A stretch of 64,000 bases of DNA from Bacillota bacterium (GCA_009787385.1 WRGC01000001.1:1-64000), one strand, 5' to 3'; positions 38,317 to 48,298 are shown, counted from the first letter of the stretch. The notes: generated from the letters alone by a model not told the origin. Numbers and translations are program-made.

Positions 38317-39897
38317 CTACAACCCACTATCTTCCAAGTCTTGCAATGCCTTTTGCAAAGCTTGTTTGTCTTGCTCTACTATCTCAGGTGGAGGTGTACC
38401 AAATACATCTTGCGGATTGGGTATTTTTATATTATTTATAGTAGAGTTGCCTTTGCTTTGTTTGTTTTGACTATTTGCGACTTTGGGAGGAATATATCCA
38501 TTGGGAGTGTAATCTCTAAATGATGTGGTCTTTCCTTCCCAAATCAATTCAATCTTTCCTGTACTGCCATTTCTGTGTTTTGCTATATGCAACTCCACTT
38601 TGTTGCGTGTTTGCAAGTCTACAGTCTCGTCATTGGCGTCATGCTTACGATGTATAAATATAATTATATCCGCATCTTGCTCTATAGCTCCACTCTCTCT
38701 CAAATCAGACATTTGTGGGGTCTTGTCCGTGCGTTTTTCTATGTCTCTAGACATTTGACTAAGCAAAAGAATGGGTACATCCAACTCTTTTGCAGCTATC
38801 TTGAGAGTTCTTGTAATTTCGCTTATCTCTTGTTGGCGTGACTCTGTGCGTTTGCCACTAGACATAAGTTGCAAATAATCTATCATTACCAAATCTAGTC
38901 CACTCTCTCGTTTCAATCGTCTACACTTAGATAGTATTTCTACAGGAGTTGTAAGACTACTGTCATCTATAAATATTCTGGTCTCATCTAGACGACTTTT
39001 GGCATAAAACAAATCTTTCCAATCTTTAGAATCAGTGATATCCCCACTGTTGACTTTGTGCATATCTACACCCGCTACACTACACAACATACGCTTGGCA
39101 AGTTGCACAGAAGGCATTTCTAGACTAAATACCGCACATTTGAATGGATTGTTGCTGCCACTATCTGTCTTGCGAGAATTGGACATTGCTGCGTGTGTAA
39201 TAAGATTCATGCCAATACTAGTCTTGCCTTGTCCCGGTCTTGCGGCAATCAAAATCAGATCAGATCTTTGCAATCCGCCCAAAAGATGATTTAGTTGCTT
39301 GTACGGTGTTGGAACTCCTCTCAAAGCTTTTGGGTCTTGTGAAAGTTTTTCTATCTGGTTGATTGCATCCATTAGCCCTATTTGCAATGGCAATAGACTA
39401 GACTTATCATTTTTTTCACTCAATCCGTATATAGCGGTCTCAGCCATTTGCAAAGCATTTTCGGTAGGGTCACCTGCAAAACAATGTTCTGTAATACGAT
39501 TGCATTCGTCTATAAGTCTACGCAAATTACCATTTTTGACAACTATATCTTTATAATACTTAAAACTACTACTACTAGGAACTATATCCATAAGAGTAGA
39601 TACTACCGCAACTCCACCCGCTCTTTCTACCATACCATCAACATTCAACTGTTGCATAATTGTGACAATATCTATTGGTTGATCTTTTAGCGACAAACTT
39701 ACCATGGCCTCAAACACACATCTATAGGCAGGACTTGCAAAATCACTTGGTTGCAATCCGTCACCAATCAATAGTGCGGGTTGATTGTCTAGCATGATAC
39801 AACCCAATACGGCTTTTTCAGCTTCATAATTTTGTGGGGGTTGTCTCATTTTGACATTTGGATGTTCTTGTATCTTTTTTGTTTGCTTTTTATCCAT
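38317..39897 (-). CDS. dnaB: Replicative DNA helicase
   Basis: The hexameric helicase that unwinds DNA at the fork, 526 residues. The N-terminal domain starts QPPQNYEAEKAVLGCIMLD. The RecA-like domain has Walker A in ILIAARPGQGKTSIGMN, Walker B in LDLVMIDYLQLM, and the DnaB-specific RESGAIEQDADIIIFIHR. A low-complexity tail (about 55 residues) follows the usual end; no intein. It lies directly after the large RecQ-UvrD fusion gene on the same strand, 21 bases apart, and lacks an obvious ribosome site. Confidence 0.95.
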   Translation of the reverse strand: MDKKQTKKIQEHPNVKMRQPPQNYEAEKAVLGCIMLDNQPALLIGDGLQPSDFASPAYRCVFEAMVSLSLKDQPIDIVTIMQQLNVDGMVERAGGVAVVSTLMDIVPSSSSFKYYKDIVVKNGNLRRLIDECNRITEHCFAGDPTENALQMAETAIYGLSEKNDKSSLLPLQIGLMDAINQIEKLSQDPKALRGVPTPYKQLNHLLGGLQRSDLILIAARPGQGKTSIGMNLITHAAMSNSRKTDSGSNNPFKCAVFSLEMPSVQLAKRMLCSVAGVDMHKVNSGDITDSKDWKDLFYAKSRLDETRIFIDDSSLTTPVEILSKCRRLKRESGLDLVMIDYLQLMSSGKRTESRQQEISEITRTLKIAAKELDVPILLLSQMSRDIEKRTDKTPQMSDLRESGAIEQDADIIIFIHRKHDANDETVDLQTRNKVELHIAKHRNGSTGKIELIWEGKTTSFRDYTPNGYIPPKVANSQNKQSKGNSTINNIKIPNPQDVFGTPPPEIVEQDKQALQKALQDLEDSGL

Positions 39898-39918
39898 TGT
39901 ATTTATTTTTTAAAATTA

Positions 39919-42900
39919 TCATATTTGATTGTTTATATACCCAATTTCTGCCAATACTATCAAGCATTCCTTTTCTGCATCAACATCTTTCCAATATACT
40001 ACAAATCTCACTTTTGATGTTGATATACTATATCCTTGGTTCTCATATTTTTGCATTTCTTCTCTGTACGCTTTAGAAAAGATTGCAACAGGACTATTGT
40101 GATAATACAGTCCATCTGGTCTAGATTGAAGAACATAGCCTGCTTTTAGTTGTTTTATAGTATTTTGAAAACCGTGTGATTTTGACAAAAATATTTGCTT
40201 GTGTCCCACACTACTAGCAACAAATTTTGGCTTATCATATCTAGTATTGTCTATATATTTTTGACAATTGCTTGCTGTGATATTGTCAAATGTACTGCCA
40301 ACATAGTGTATACTAAGATTGTTTTTTGCTCTAGTTATGCCTACATACAATTCTCTTTCGGCTTGTCCTTTGTCTTTATTGCTTGTGGTATTAAAATAGC
40401 TACAACCAATATATACATTATCAAATTCCTTACCCTTTGTCTTGTGTATGGTAGACACTGTTATACAGTCTTTTATATTCAAAAAGTCTTCTAACTTACT
40501 TTCTTCTAAAAATAACCCAAAGTCAACTTTGTATTTTGTCTTTGGATACAAAGCTTCAAAATCACTTATTAGTTTTAGTGTATCATCCAAATTGTCACTA
40601 CTTGCAAATTGTTGTTTGAGTTTAGCTATTGCATTTTTCCAAATATCTATATCAATACTAAACGAATCACCTTTGTTGATTATATCATAAAAATATCTAA
40701 TTTCACAAAGATCTAAAGGCTTAAATCCATCATTGGACTGTATCAACCTAGCAGCAATACTACGGTGATTTAGCTCCCCTACTATGTTTTGTGCCATTTG
40801 ATTGGTCTGTACCATCAAACATGTAGTCCCGCTATATCCATCAGCAATGCAATTTTCAATTAGTGGCGTACTAAACTGTGTACTGACATGTTTTGTCAGT
40901 TTTATATTTCCTATTGTCTTTTTTATTGCTTTGAGTGGGTTTGTTTTCAGTCTATTTGTGATATTGGCTTTTGCATAGTTTTTTGCAAACTCTACGATAT
41001 TGCTTGCACTACGATAGTTGTCTAGCAATTCGTACATCTTTCCTTCTTCTGCTTTAGCTATTCTTGCCAAATACTCCGAACTACTATATCTAAACTGATA
41101 TATATTTTGGTCATCATCACCCACTGCAATGATTTTTAAACCATCATTAATTTTTATAAGTTGACTCACCAAATCAAATTCATCCTTACTCATGTCTTGA
41201 GCTTCGTCTATAACCAATATTGATTTTAGCAACTTAGACTTGTCTGCACTATCTATTTCATCTTTAGCTATCTTGTCTGCCTTGTCTATAGCATCTTTTA
41301 TTATAGTTTCATTTTCACCCTCGCTACCAACCTTGCCCAATATATCAAAACAATACCCGTGAAAAGTTTTTATTGTAACGAACAACCCTGCATTGCCAAT
41401 AAGTTTTATCAACCTAGTTTTGAACTCATTGGCGGCCGCTCTACTAAAAGTAAGCATAAGTATTTGTTCATGTTTTATATCTTCTTGAAAATATACCGAC
41501 GCAATCTTGTGTACAAGCAACATTGTTTTGCCACTACCTGGACCTGCTATAACAGAAATGTACTTTGATTGTGTATCATCTGTGATTTGAGCTTGTGGGA
41601 TAGAAAGCTTGTTAAAAATAGCATTGTACTTTTTGGGGGTCATATTGCGTTTCAGCTCTATACTTCTACCCCTAAAGTACTTTTGTTTAAACATATCCTT
41701 GCTTATGTTGAAATAGTCTTGTATAAATGCACTTGCTATGTTTGGGGACTTGGCAAGATTGTCTAGATACTCCCCTATTATATGAACTTTTTCTTTGCAG
41801 TTTTCATAATAATTTTCTAGTGTTTTATAATGTTCTTTAGTATATTTCTTAGTATTTTCTGCTATCTTTTGGATAATCATCTTGTTGTATATTACCAAAA
41901 AACCACCTTCTGTATCTATGCAATTTATTCTTTTGAGCCAAAGTAGAGAGTCTTCAACTTCGTCAGCACTTATAACTTTGCCAAACATTGTATTTTTGTG
42001 GTTGTACTTATCTCTAAGTTCTAATACACTAAAGTTGACTTTTGTGTCATTTTCGTCTATAGAGTCCTTTGACAACTTTTCATACAAATAAGAAATAATA
42101 AATCTAGATATGTCATGTCGTATCTTACCCTTGTTTATCATCTCATCATAAGTGATGTACAATTTTAATATGTTTGTATTTTGGTCAAACTGCTTTGTTC
42201 GTTTTATAATTCGTTTTGTGCTTAAAAAATTCAATGTCTTGTTTATATGTGCAATACTACTGTCTTTTACATCTTTTAGCATTTCGGTATTGATTTTTTT
42301 TATATTTACAACAGTACCTTTTTCCAAATTTTTGTCTTCAAAATATTTGTACAAAAACTCTTCTGTAGCAACAAAGACATCAAATGTCTTTTTAGCTTCC
42401 CTACCTTTGTCCTTATTCAATCTTGCATACAAATCTTTGTCATCAGCGAGTACTCCACATTCTCTCAATTTCTCTATAGCTTTCAATACTTTTTGCGTTG
42501 TAAGTTGTTCTCTATCTGCTATGTGGTCTACTTGTTGATTGTTATCATCTACATCTTTTTTGCCTTTAGCTCTAGTCTTTAACAATCTTGCTACCACTTT
42601 TACTGCTTCTTCTTTTTGTTGATCGTTATCAAAACAATTGCATTTGCCAATTTTTTTTCTACACTCTATGACACTGTCAACAAGGAGACTGTTGGCAAAC
42701 ACTCTTGGCATGTTTTCCTTTCTTTTTATAAAACTTGCTTGTTCTAATGCGTTGACACAAGTGATTACTCTTGTACTTATATCATTCTCATTTTGGTCAC
42801 TCCAACCCGAATCTCTTGCCAACTCTAGACTAGATACCGAATTTTCTTGATTATTTTTAAATCTATCCTTATTTTTTCCTTTCCAAATCCCTCTCCAAAT

Positions 42901-44943
42901 TTCATTTATCTCTTTTTGTGTAATTTTGGTTTGATTCAAAAACGCAAAATGCTTGTTGATGTCATCATCATTGTACAATGCTATACATTGAGCTTGCAAG
43001 TTTGGGTCTCTTCCCGCTCTACCCGCTTCTTGTACATAATCTTCTAGTGTTGTACTAATATCGTAATGTACAACCAATCCCACATTATCCTTATCTACGC
43101 CCATACCAAAAGCCTTGGTAGCAACTATAAGATTGACTTCACCTTTCAAAAACAATTCTTGATTGGATTTTCTCAATGTTTTATCCATCTTGCCATGATA
43201 TGACACACAAACCAATCCTATTTGATTGAGCTTATCTGCAAGTTCGTCTGCTCTGCGTGTACGAGATACATAAATAATTGTAGTACATTGATGATTGTTG
43301 AGTATTTCTCTAAGTTGATTGTCTTTTTCGGTATCATCTTTTACATATATAGCAAAAAATAATAGATTGGTGCGTCCCGTTGTAACTGTAAATTCTTTTA
43401 AATCTAAATTGAGTTTGCTTTTAAAATATAATTTTATATCCTTTATTACTTCAGGCTTAGCGGTAGCGGTAAAACAAGATACAGGAATTTTAAAATAGTT
43501 TTGTTTAAATTCTTGATATTTAGCAATAAAGTCAGCAATATACAAATAATCTGGTCTAAAGTCCTGCCCCCATGCACTAAAACAGTGAGCTTCGTCTATG
43601 ACAAATCTAACTACATTTCTTTTTAGCAAAATACTAAATGTTGACTTTGATCTCAATGATTCGGGTGAAAGGTACAACAATCCTGCGTTACCATTTTCTA
43701 TTTGTCTTATATTTACTGTCCTTTCTACAGGGTCTAGACTTCCATCTAAGCGTACCGCTTGAGTGATGTTGTAGCGATTTTCTAGATTGTCAACTTGATC
43801 TTTTTGCAATGATTGTAGTGGAGAAATTATTACAGTCAACCCTGTTAGATTTTGCCACTGCATGAGTGCAGGCAATTGAAATGTAATAGACTTTCCACCC
43901 CCTGTAGGCAACACAGCTAGCAAACTTTCTTCGCTAGTTGTGGCGTCTACTATTTGTCGTTGCAAGTCCATGCCATCATATGTCCTAAAGTTGTCATATG
44001 TAAACCACTTTTTGAGATTTTGGACAGCATCTAATTTTTGATTGCAATATTTGCAATTGCCACAATTGTTGTTTTTAAGTATATGCAATGTCTTTTGAGT
44101 GCTTGGATTGTTTTTTATTATCCAATATGGCAATATACTCACACTCTCATCTTCCATAGCATCAATAAGACTAATTACAAAAGCTATTGATATTAGAGAT
44201 TGCCCGTGCATAAGTGCATTAAAATCTATATTCTCACAAACCTTGTTTTGCAAATATTCTTTTATATTTGATGCCAAATTTAGAGTTAAACTAATTATAC
44301 CCAAATACTCAAACCAATGTTTGAAATGAATATCATCAATAAGCAAGCCGGTATATATATCTCTCAATCTAATATCAATGGTGTCCCACTTTGCAACACA
44401 ATCACAAAATAGGTCTCGTGCTTTTTTGGAATCACTGAGTGGATTGTTTTTTTCGTCAGATACAAACTTTTCGTCTTTGCCTAAATTGTGATATGGATTT
44501 TTGGAAAACAACAACGCAGAGACATATAGAGTATCTATGTATTTTTTGCTCAATTGAGATACAACAGTAGATGGCAAATACTTGATATCAAAATCTACAA
44601 TATTATGCCCCACAAGATATTTATAATCCTTGGCAAAATCCACGAACTTTTGAATACTGGTATGATGAAACTCTCCAGATGTGGACACAGCTCCAATATC
44701 TAGAATTTTGCCATTGTCGGCTATTTCGGTATCAAAATTGTCGGCTATTTCGGTATCAAAAAAGCAAATATTATCCATATCTAGTTTTATAAGACTATCA
44801 AATTGTTGATTAACAATTATTGTATCTAAATTATCACAATTATCAAAACAATATTTGTCTAAATAATTAGGATTTCTATTTTCATCAAAATCGTCTTGTT
44901 CGTCATCAATAAAATCATCAAAATCTTGCCACGGATCTTTCAT
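39919..44943 (-). CDS. Giant fusion: DEDD exonuclease - RecQ helicase - UvrD-like helicase
   Basis: A 1674-residue protein. After an acidic N-terminus, residues about 57-200 form an exonuclease domain (FDTE motif, then GHNIVDFDIKYLP and NNPLSDSKKARDLF). Residues about 330-680 are a RecQ helicase: LPTGGGKS (about 349), DEAHCFSAWGQDFRPDY (about 452), and a QEAGRAGRD motif VI. A winged-helix linker follows. Residues about 1120-1580 are a UvrD/Rep-type helicase: IAGPGSGKT (about 1134), DEAQDMSKDEF (about 1244), GDDDQNIYQFR, YVGITRAKNNL. Such fusions act on DNA ends and may work in repair or defence. Its start codon lies three bases from MITE J. The stop of a small frame through the MITE overlaps the ATG as ATGA. 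Confidence 0.9.
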   Translation of the reverse strand: MKDPWQDFDDFIDDEQDDFDENRNPNYLDKYCFDNCDNLDTIIVNQQFDSLIKLDMDNICFFDTEIADNFDTEIADNGKILDIGAVSTSGEFHHTSIQKFVDFAKDYKYLVGHNIVDFDIKYLPSTVVSQLSKKYIDTLYVSALLFSKNPYHNLGKDEKFVSDEKNNPLSDSKKARDLFCDCVAKWDTIDIRLRDIYTGLLIDDIHFKHWFEYLGIISLTLNLASNIKEYLQNKVCENIDFNALMHGQSLISIAFVISLIDAMEDESVSILPYWIIKNNPSTQKTLHILKNNNCGNCKYCNQKLDAVQNLKKWFTYDNFRTYDGMDLQRQIVDATTSEESLLAVLPTGGGKSITFQLPALMQWQNLTGLTVIISPLQSLQKDQVDNLENRYNITQAVRLDGSLDPVERTVNIRQIENGNAGLLYLSPESLRSKSTFSILLKRNVVRFVIDEAHCFSAWGQDFRPDYLYIADFIAKYQEFKQNYFKIPVSCFTATAKPEVIKDIKLYFKSKLNLDLKEFTVTTGRTNLLFFAIYVKDDTEKDNQLREILNNHQCTTIIYVSRTRRADELADKLNQIGLVCVSYHGKMDKTLRKSNQELFLKGEVNLIVATKAFGMGVDKDNVGLVVHYDISTTLEDYVQEAGRAGRDPNLQAQCIALYNDDDINKHFAFLNQTKITQKEINEIWRGIWKGKNKDRFKNNQENSVSSLELARDSGWSDQNENDISTRVITCVNALEQASFIKRKENMPRVFANSLLVDSVIECRKKIGKCNCFDNDQQKEEAVKVVARLLKTRAKGKKDVDDNNQQVDHIADREQLTTQKVLKAIEKLRECGVLADDKDLYARLNKDKGREAKKTFDVFVATEEFLYKYFEDKNLEKGTVVNIKKINTEMLKDVKDSSIAHINKTLNFLSTKRIIKRTKQFDQNTNILKLYITYDEMINKGKIRHDISRFIISYLYEKLSKDSIDENDTKVNFSVLELRDKYNHKNTMFGKVISADEVEDSLLWLKRINCIDTEGGFLVIYNKMIIQKIAENTKKYTKEHYKTLENYYENCKEKVHIIGEYLDNLAKSPNIASAFIQDYFNISKDMFKQKYFRGRSIELKRNMTPKKYNAIFNKLSIPQAQITDDTQSKYISVIAGPGSGKTMLLVHKIASVYFQEDIKHEQILMLTFSRAAANEFKTRLIKLIGNAGLFVTIKTFHGYCFDILGKVGSEGENETIIKDAIDKADKIAKDEIDSADKSKLLKSILVIDEAQDMSKDEFDLVSQLIKINDGLKIIAVGDDDQNIYQFRYSSSEYLARIAKAEEGKMYELLDNYRSASNIVEFAKNYAKANITNRLKTNPLKAIKKTIGNIKLTKHVSTQFSTPLIENCIADGYSGTTCLMVQTNQMAQNIVGELNHRSIAARLIQSNDGFKPLDLCEIRYFYDIINKGDSFSIDIDIWKNAIAKLKQQFASSDNLDDTLKLISDFEALYPKTKYKVDFGLFLEESKLEDFLNIKDCITVSTIHKTKGKEFDNVYIGCSYFNTTSNKDKGQAERELYVGITRAKNNLSIHYVGSTFDNITASNCQKYIDNTRYDKPKFVASSVGHKQIFLSKSHGFQNTIKQLKAGYVLQSRPDGLYYHNSPVAIFSKAYREEMQKYENQGYSISTSKVRFVVYWKDVDAEKECLIVLAEIGYINNQI
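44713..44760. repeat. 24-bp perfect tandem repeat duplicating the exonuclease active-site motif
   Basis: Two identical 24-base units encode FDTEIADN twice in a row. The DTE is the first metal-binding motif of DEDD exonucleases. Its in-frame duplication shows a recent slippage event in a catalytic site. Confidence 0.9.
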
Positions 44944-44945
44944 AA

Positions 44946-45143
44946 AGGAGTTCCCAAATAAAGTGCATTAAGATAGAAAGGAAGTAACAACTTAAATAAA
45001 ATCCACATTAAAGCGTTCGGGGATTGGAGGGATTCGCAACCCCCCAAGTGCTTTTTTGATTCTTTTTTGGCGTCAAAAAAGAATAATGATTTCTTGTTGA
45101 TTGTTTGTATCTTATTGTCAATATCCGCTCGTTGTACACTCTC
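44946..45143 (+). mobile_element. MITE copy J, inserted on a start codon, perfect target duplication
   Basis: Ends AGGAGTTCCC and GTACACTCTC; flanked by TTTCATAA at 44938-44945 and 45144-45151. The complement of this duplicated target includes the ATG of the RecQ-UvrD gene. Full-length, 198 bp. A 69-residue frame (44940-45149, minus) runs through it from the duplicated ATG and ends at the real one. Confidence 0.93.
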
Positions 45144-45160
45144 TTTCATAATTACTCAAT

Positions 45161-46255
45161 CTATTGTATTATTTCGCCGCCCCCCAAGCATCTTTGTCCA
45201 TCATAAAATACAGCATATTGCCCAACCGTGACTGCCCTTTGTGGCGTTTCAAATACTACTGTAGTTATGTCATCAAAGTTGACTGTTACGGCAACATCTT
45301 GTTGACGGTATCTAAACTTGGCAGTACATTGATAGGTATTGCCTTTTTGCCAATTTGATTTGCCTATTAGATTGATATTGTCTACCTTACATTGAGTACT
45401 ATTTAGTACACTTTGATCTGATTGCTTGACAACTAGCCTATTGGTTGAGATTTCTTTTGACACAACAAACCAACTACCTTGACTATCTTTGACCCCACCT
45501 ATACCAAGACCTCGTCTTTGTCCAATTGTATATCCGTGCAGTCCTGTGTGTTTGCCAACTATATTGCCTTGAGTATCTACAATATCTCCAGGATTGGGTT
45601 GCAAAAACTGATGAACAAAGTCCTTAAAATTGCGTTCTCCAACAAAACATATACCCGTACTATCTTTTTTAGATGCTGTAGAAAGTCCATATTTGTTAGC
45701 TAAAGCTCTTATATCTACTTTCAAATAATCAGCCAATGGGAATATAGTTTGCCGTAGCTTGTCCGTGTGTACTTGATTTAGAAAGTAGGTTTGGTCTTTG
45801 CTTTGGTCTTTTGCTCTGTACAAATTGCCATCTTGAGCTTTTGCATAATGTCCTGTAGCTACAAAGTCTGCACCCAATTGTTGTATAGCAAAATCAAAGA
45901 AAGCTCCAAACTTGATTTGCCTATTGCACAACACATCAGGATTGGGGGTATTGCCTTTTTGCAATGTCTTTAAAAAATAATCAAAAACTTCATCTCTATA
46001 TTTTTGAACGAAATTAACTGTATAGTGTTTTATGCCCAATTTGCCACACACATTTACAACATCTCTATAATCTTCTGCTGCCAAACATTCGCTTGTATAT
46101 TGCTCGGTATCTTCCCAGTTTTTCATAAACACACCCACAACATTGTATCCTTGTTCTAACAAAAGTGCTGCTGCTACGCTACTATCTACGCCGCCTGACA
46201 AACCTACTACAACTGTTGTTTGTTGAGATGTTTTTTTGTTGCTTATATTTGCCAT
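45161..46255 (-). CDS. mnmA: tRNA-specific 2-thiouridylase
   Basis: MnmA adds sulfur to U34 of Lys, Glu and Gln tRNAs. 364 residues. The ATP-binding VGLSGGVDSSVAA is at the N-terminus; the two catalytic cysteines are in PDVLCNRQIKF and TGICFVGERNF. The C-terminal beta-barrel domain is present (AVFYDGQRCLGGGEI). Its stop codon lay 11 bases before the ATG of the RecQ-UvrD gene before MITE J inserted. A leaderless promoter precedes it. Confidence 0.96.
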   Translation of the reverse strand: MANISNKKTSQQTTVVVGLSGGVDSSVAAALLLEQGYNVVGVFMKNWEDTEQYTSECLAAEDYRDVVNVCGKLGIKHYTVNFVQKYRDEVFDYFLKTLQKGNTPNPDVLCNRQIKFGAFFDFAIQQLGADFVATGHYAKAQDGNLYRAKDQSKDQTYFLNQVHTDKLRQTIFPLADYLKVDIRALANKYGLSTASKKDSTGICFVGERNFKDFVHQFLQPNPGDIVDTQGNIVGKHTGLHGYTIGQRRGLGIGGVKDSQGSWFVVSKEISTNRLVVKQSDQSVLNSTQCKVDNINLIGKSNWQKGNTYQCTAKFRYRQQDVAVTVNFDDITTVVFETPQRAVTVGQYAVFYDGQRCLGGGEIIQ

Positions 46256-46261
46256 GCAAAT

Positions 46262-46290
46262 ATTATAACATGTATTTTTTGTTTAGTCAA
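46262..46290 (-). promoter_or_regulatory. mnmA promoter, leaderless
   Basis: TTGACT, 17 bases, TATAAT, then six bases to the mnmA ATG at 46255. Confidence 0.82.
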
Positions 46291-46333
46291 AATTGCCAAT
46301 TAAGACTATCTAAATATACACAATTGTTGCATA

Positions 46334-46512
46334 ATGTGTGTACAAATGGAGTAGATTAAGATAGAAAGAAGTAAAATATCACTAATATCAACTTTAAAGC
46401 GTTCGGGGTTTTGACATTCGCAACCACCAATATCTTTTTTGATTTTTTTGCGTCAAAAAATATTGTTGTTCTTGTTGATAGTTTATATTCTATTGTTAAC
46501 AATATATCCTTA
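46334..46512 (+). mobile_element. MITE copy K, diverged
   Basis: Left end ATGTGTGTAC, then AAATGGAGTAGATTAAGATAG and CAACTTTAAAGCGTTCGGGG match the family. The dyad reads TTTTTTTGCGTCAAAAAA. The right end has decayed (AATATATCC). It lies between mnmA's promoter and the end of tsaD. No target duplication seen. Confidence 0.8.
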
Positions 46513-46534
46513 TATGATTTTATTATATATATCA

Positions 46535-47560
46535 TTACAACAAAGATTGACTCAATTCTAGACCACTATTGACATTAAGATCCAAATATTGTTTGGGTAG
46601 TGGTATACGCTTTGGCAAAATATATTGATAATAAGCACACAATGCAACCATAGTAGCATTGTCCGTACAATACTTGAGAGGCGGCACTGATACAGAAATA
46701 TTGTTTTTTCTTGATTGTTTGGTTATTTCTTGTTGCAACTGTTTGTTTGCTGACACACCTCCCGCAAGAACAATTTTGTCAACTGACCTTTTTGATATCT
46801 CTTTAAATGTATTGCTTACAACTATGTCTATTGCTGTTTTGCTAAACGACGCACATATATCATACATTTGAGCTGTCAAAGATTCTTTATCCAACTTTTT
46901 TATATAGTTGATTGTAGCAGTCTTGAGTCCACTAAAACTCAACCCCATATTTTGAGTTTTGGCATGTTTGAAAAACTCAATATGTGGTGTGCCTTTTTGG
47001 GCATATTGTTCTATTATTGGTCCACCGGGATATCCCAATTCTAGCACTCTAGCAACCTTGTCAAAACACTCGCCCATAGCATCATCAGTCGTACTGTTGA
47101 GCGTTTCAAACTTTGTATAGCTCTCTACCCAGACTAAGCTAGTGTGTCCACCAGATACCACTAAACACAAGAACGGAGGTGCTGTTGTAACAAAGTTTGC
47201 AGCTATATGAGCTTGTATATGATTGATAGGCAACAGTGGAATATTTAGTGCATAAGATAAGGCTTTTGAATAACTCACTCCCGCAAGCAACGCTCCCTGA
47301 AGCCCTGCACCATATGTACAAGCAATATAATCTATTTCTTGCAATAAGTATCTAGCTTCAATAAGTGCCTTATTTAGCACAGTAGGCAATGCCATAATAT
47401 GGTTGCGAGAAGCTATTTCTGGCACTACACCACCAAACTTATTATGCTCTTCTAATTGACTATGAACCACGCTAGAAATCTCAATATTATCCAAAAAACA
47501 AGCGACAGCGGTATCATCACATGATGTTTCTATAGCTAATATTTTGACAGATTTATTCAT
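46535..47560 (-). CDS. tsaD: tRNA threonylcarbamoyladenosine transferase subunit
   Basis: TsaD transfers the threonylcarbamoyl group to A37 of ANN-decoding tRNAs. About 341 residues. ILAIETSCDDTAVA is the N-terminal signature. VPEIASRNHIMALP and NHIQAHIAANF carry the metal-binding histidines; VVSGGHTSLV and VLAGGVSANKQL are typical ATP-site blocks. The ATG at 47560 (MNKSVKI) is chosen; GGAG lies 12 bases upstream, a bit far. The TsaB/TsaE partners are not in the window. Confidence 0.95.
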   Translation of the reverse strand: MNKSVKILAIETSCDDTAVACFLDNIEISSVVHSQLEEHNKFGGVVPEIASRNHIMALPTVLNKALIEARYLLQEIDYIACTYGAGLQGALLAGVSYSKALSYALNIPLLPINHIQAHIAANFVTTAPPFLCLVVSGGHTSLVWVESYTKFETLNSTTDDAMGECFDKVARVLELGYPGGPIIEQYAQKGTPHIEFFKHAKTQNMGLSFSGLKTATINYIKKLDKESLTAQMYDICASFSKTAIDIVVSNTFKEISKRSVDKIVLAGGVSANKQLQQEITKQSRKNNISVSVPPLKYCTDNATMVALCAYYQYILPKRIPLPKQYLDLNVNSGLELSQSLL

Positions 47561-47599
47561 ACTATTCAAACACTCCATGAGATAATACATGATTAATAC

Positions 47600-48298
47600 T
47601 CAATAATCACAATTGTCATGTGCAATAAAATGAGCATCAAATTCTTCTTGTTGACAGTCTTTACAACGGTTGCTTTTGCCTTTTGGCTTGATACAAAACG
47701 CACATCTTGTAGAGAAATTATTTTTTTTAATAATATTAAATCTATCTATATTAGAACATTCTAATGGTGGTGGATATATTGTTAGATTGACGCTTACAGT
47801 AACTACTATACCTATAATAGTTTCTATCAATCTCATTGCAGCCGCAATAAGGGGGTTTTGATTGGAATAAGCAAATAGTACTGATACAAAGACTATAACA
47901 CTCAAACTTGACAAATTGCTACCCCTAAACAACAAACATACATACAGCACTATCACACTACCCAAACTAGCTAATATATAAAACAACAACCTTTGCAAAT
48001 CATACATGTCTTCTTTTCCAAATGGCAACAATATAAGCATCAACAATACACCCACCACTATACCTATAGTGGTAGCAGCTATGCGTTCCTTGCTAGCTCG
48101 CATAGTAGATTTAACACTATCTTGCATCACAACAATACATGCCACTACAGCTATACTGACTGACATATAATCAAATTCAAACAACAATCCAAAAATAGTT
48201 CTTGCAACTACATCTGTCAAAATAAGCGTTATCAATATTGACAACGCTGTTTTTATTATTCTAGCCCCTATCTTGGGTGGTTTTCTAATAACTAACAT
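47600..48298 (-). CDS. Aromatic-acid-exporter-type (DUF939/FUSC) membrane protein with Cys-rich tail
   Basis: About 232 residues. Five or six N-terminal helices resemble the ArAE_1/FUSC membrane half: IGARIIKTALSILITLILTD, then MSVSIAVVACIVVMQDSVKSTMRASKERIAATTIGIVVG. It has no long cytosolic helical domain as in full exporters. The tail holds CAFCIKPKGKSNRCKDC, which looks like a small zinc ribbon. ATG at 48298 chosen; no clear ribosome site. Substrate unknown. Confidence 0.75.
   Translation of the reverse strand: MLVIRKPPKIGARIIKTALSILITLILTDVVARTIFGLLFEFDYMSVSIAVVACIVVMQDSVKSTMRASKERIAATTIGIVVGVLLMLILLPFGKEDMYDLQRLLFYILASLGSVIVLYVCLLFRGSNLSSLSVIVFVSVLFAYSNQNPLIAAAMRLIETIIGIVVTVSVNLTIYPPPLECSNIDRFNIIKKNNFSTRCAFCIKPKGKSNRCKDCQQEEFDAHFIAHDNCDY

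Noticed and set aside
38011-38523. Long + strand frame across dnaN start and dnaB end
   Set aside because: Antisense to dnaN and dnaB and crosses MITE I; no ribosome site; shadow of real genes.
44940-45149. 69-residue frame through MITE J as a real protein gene
   Set aside because: The protein is only MITE sequence read in frame; other copies have broken frames. Kept only as a possible coupling leader.
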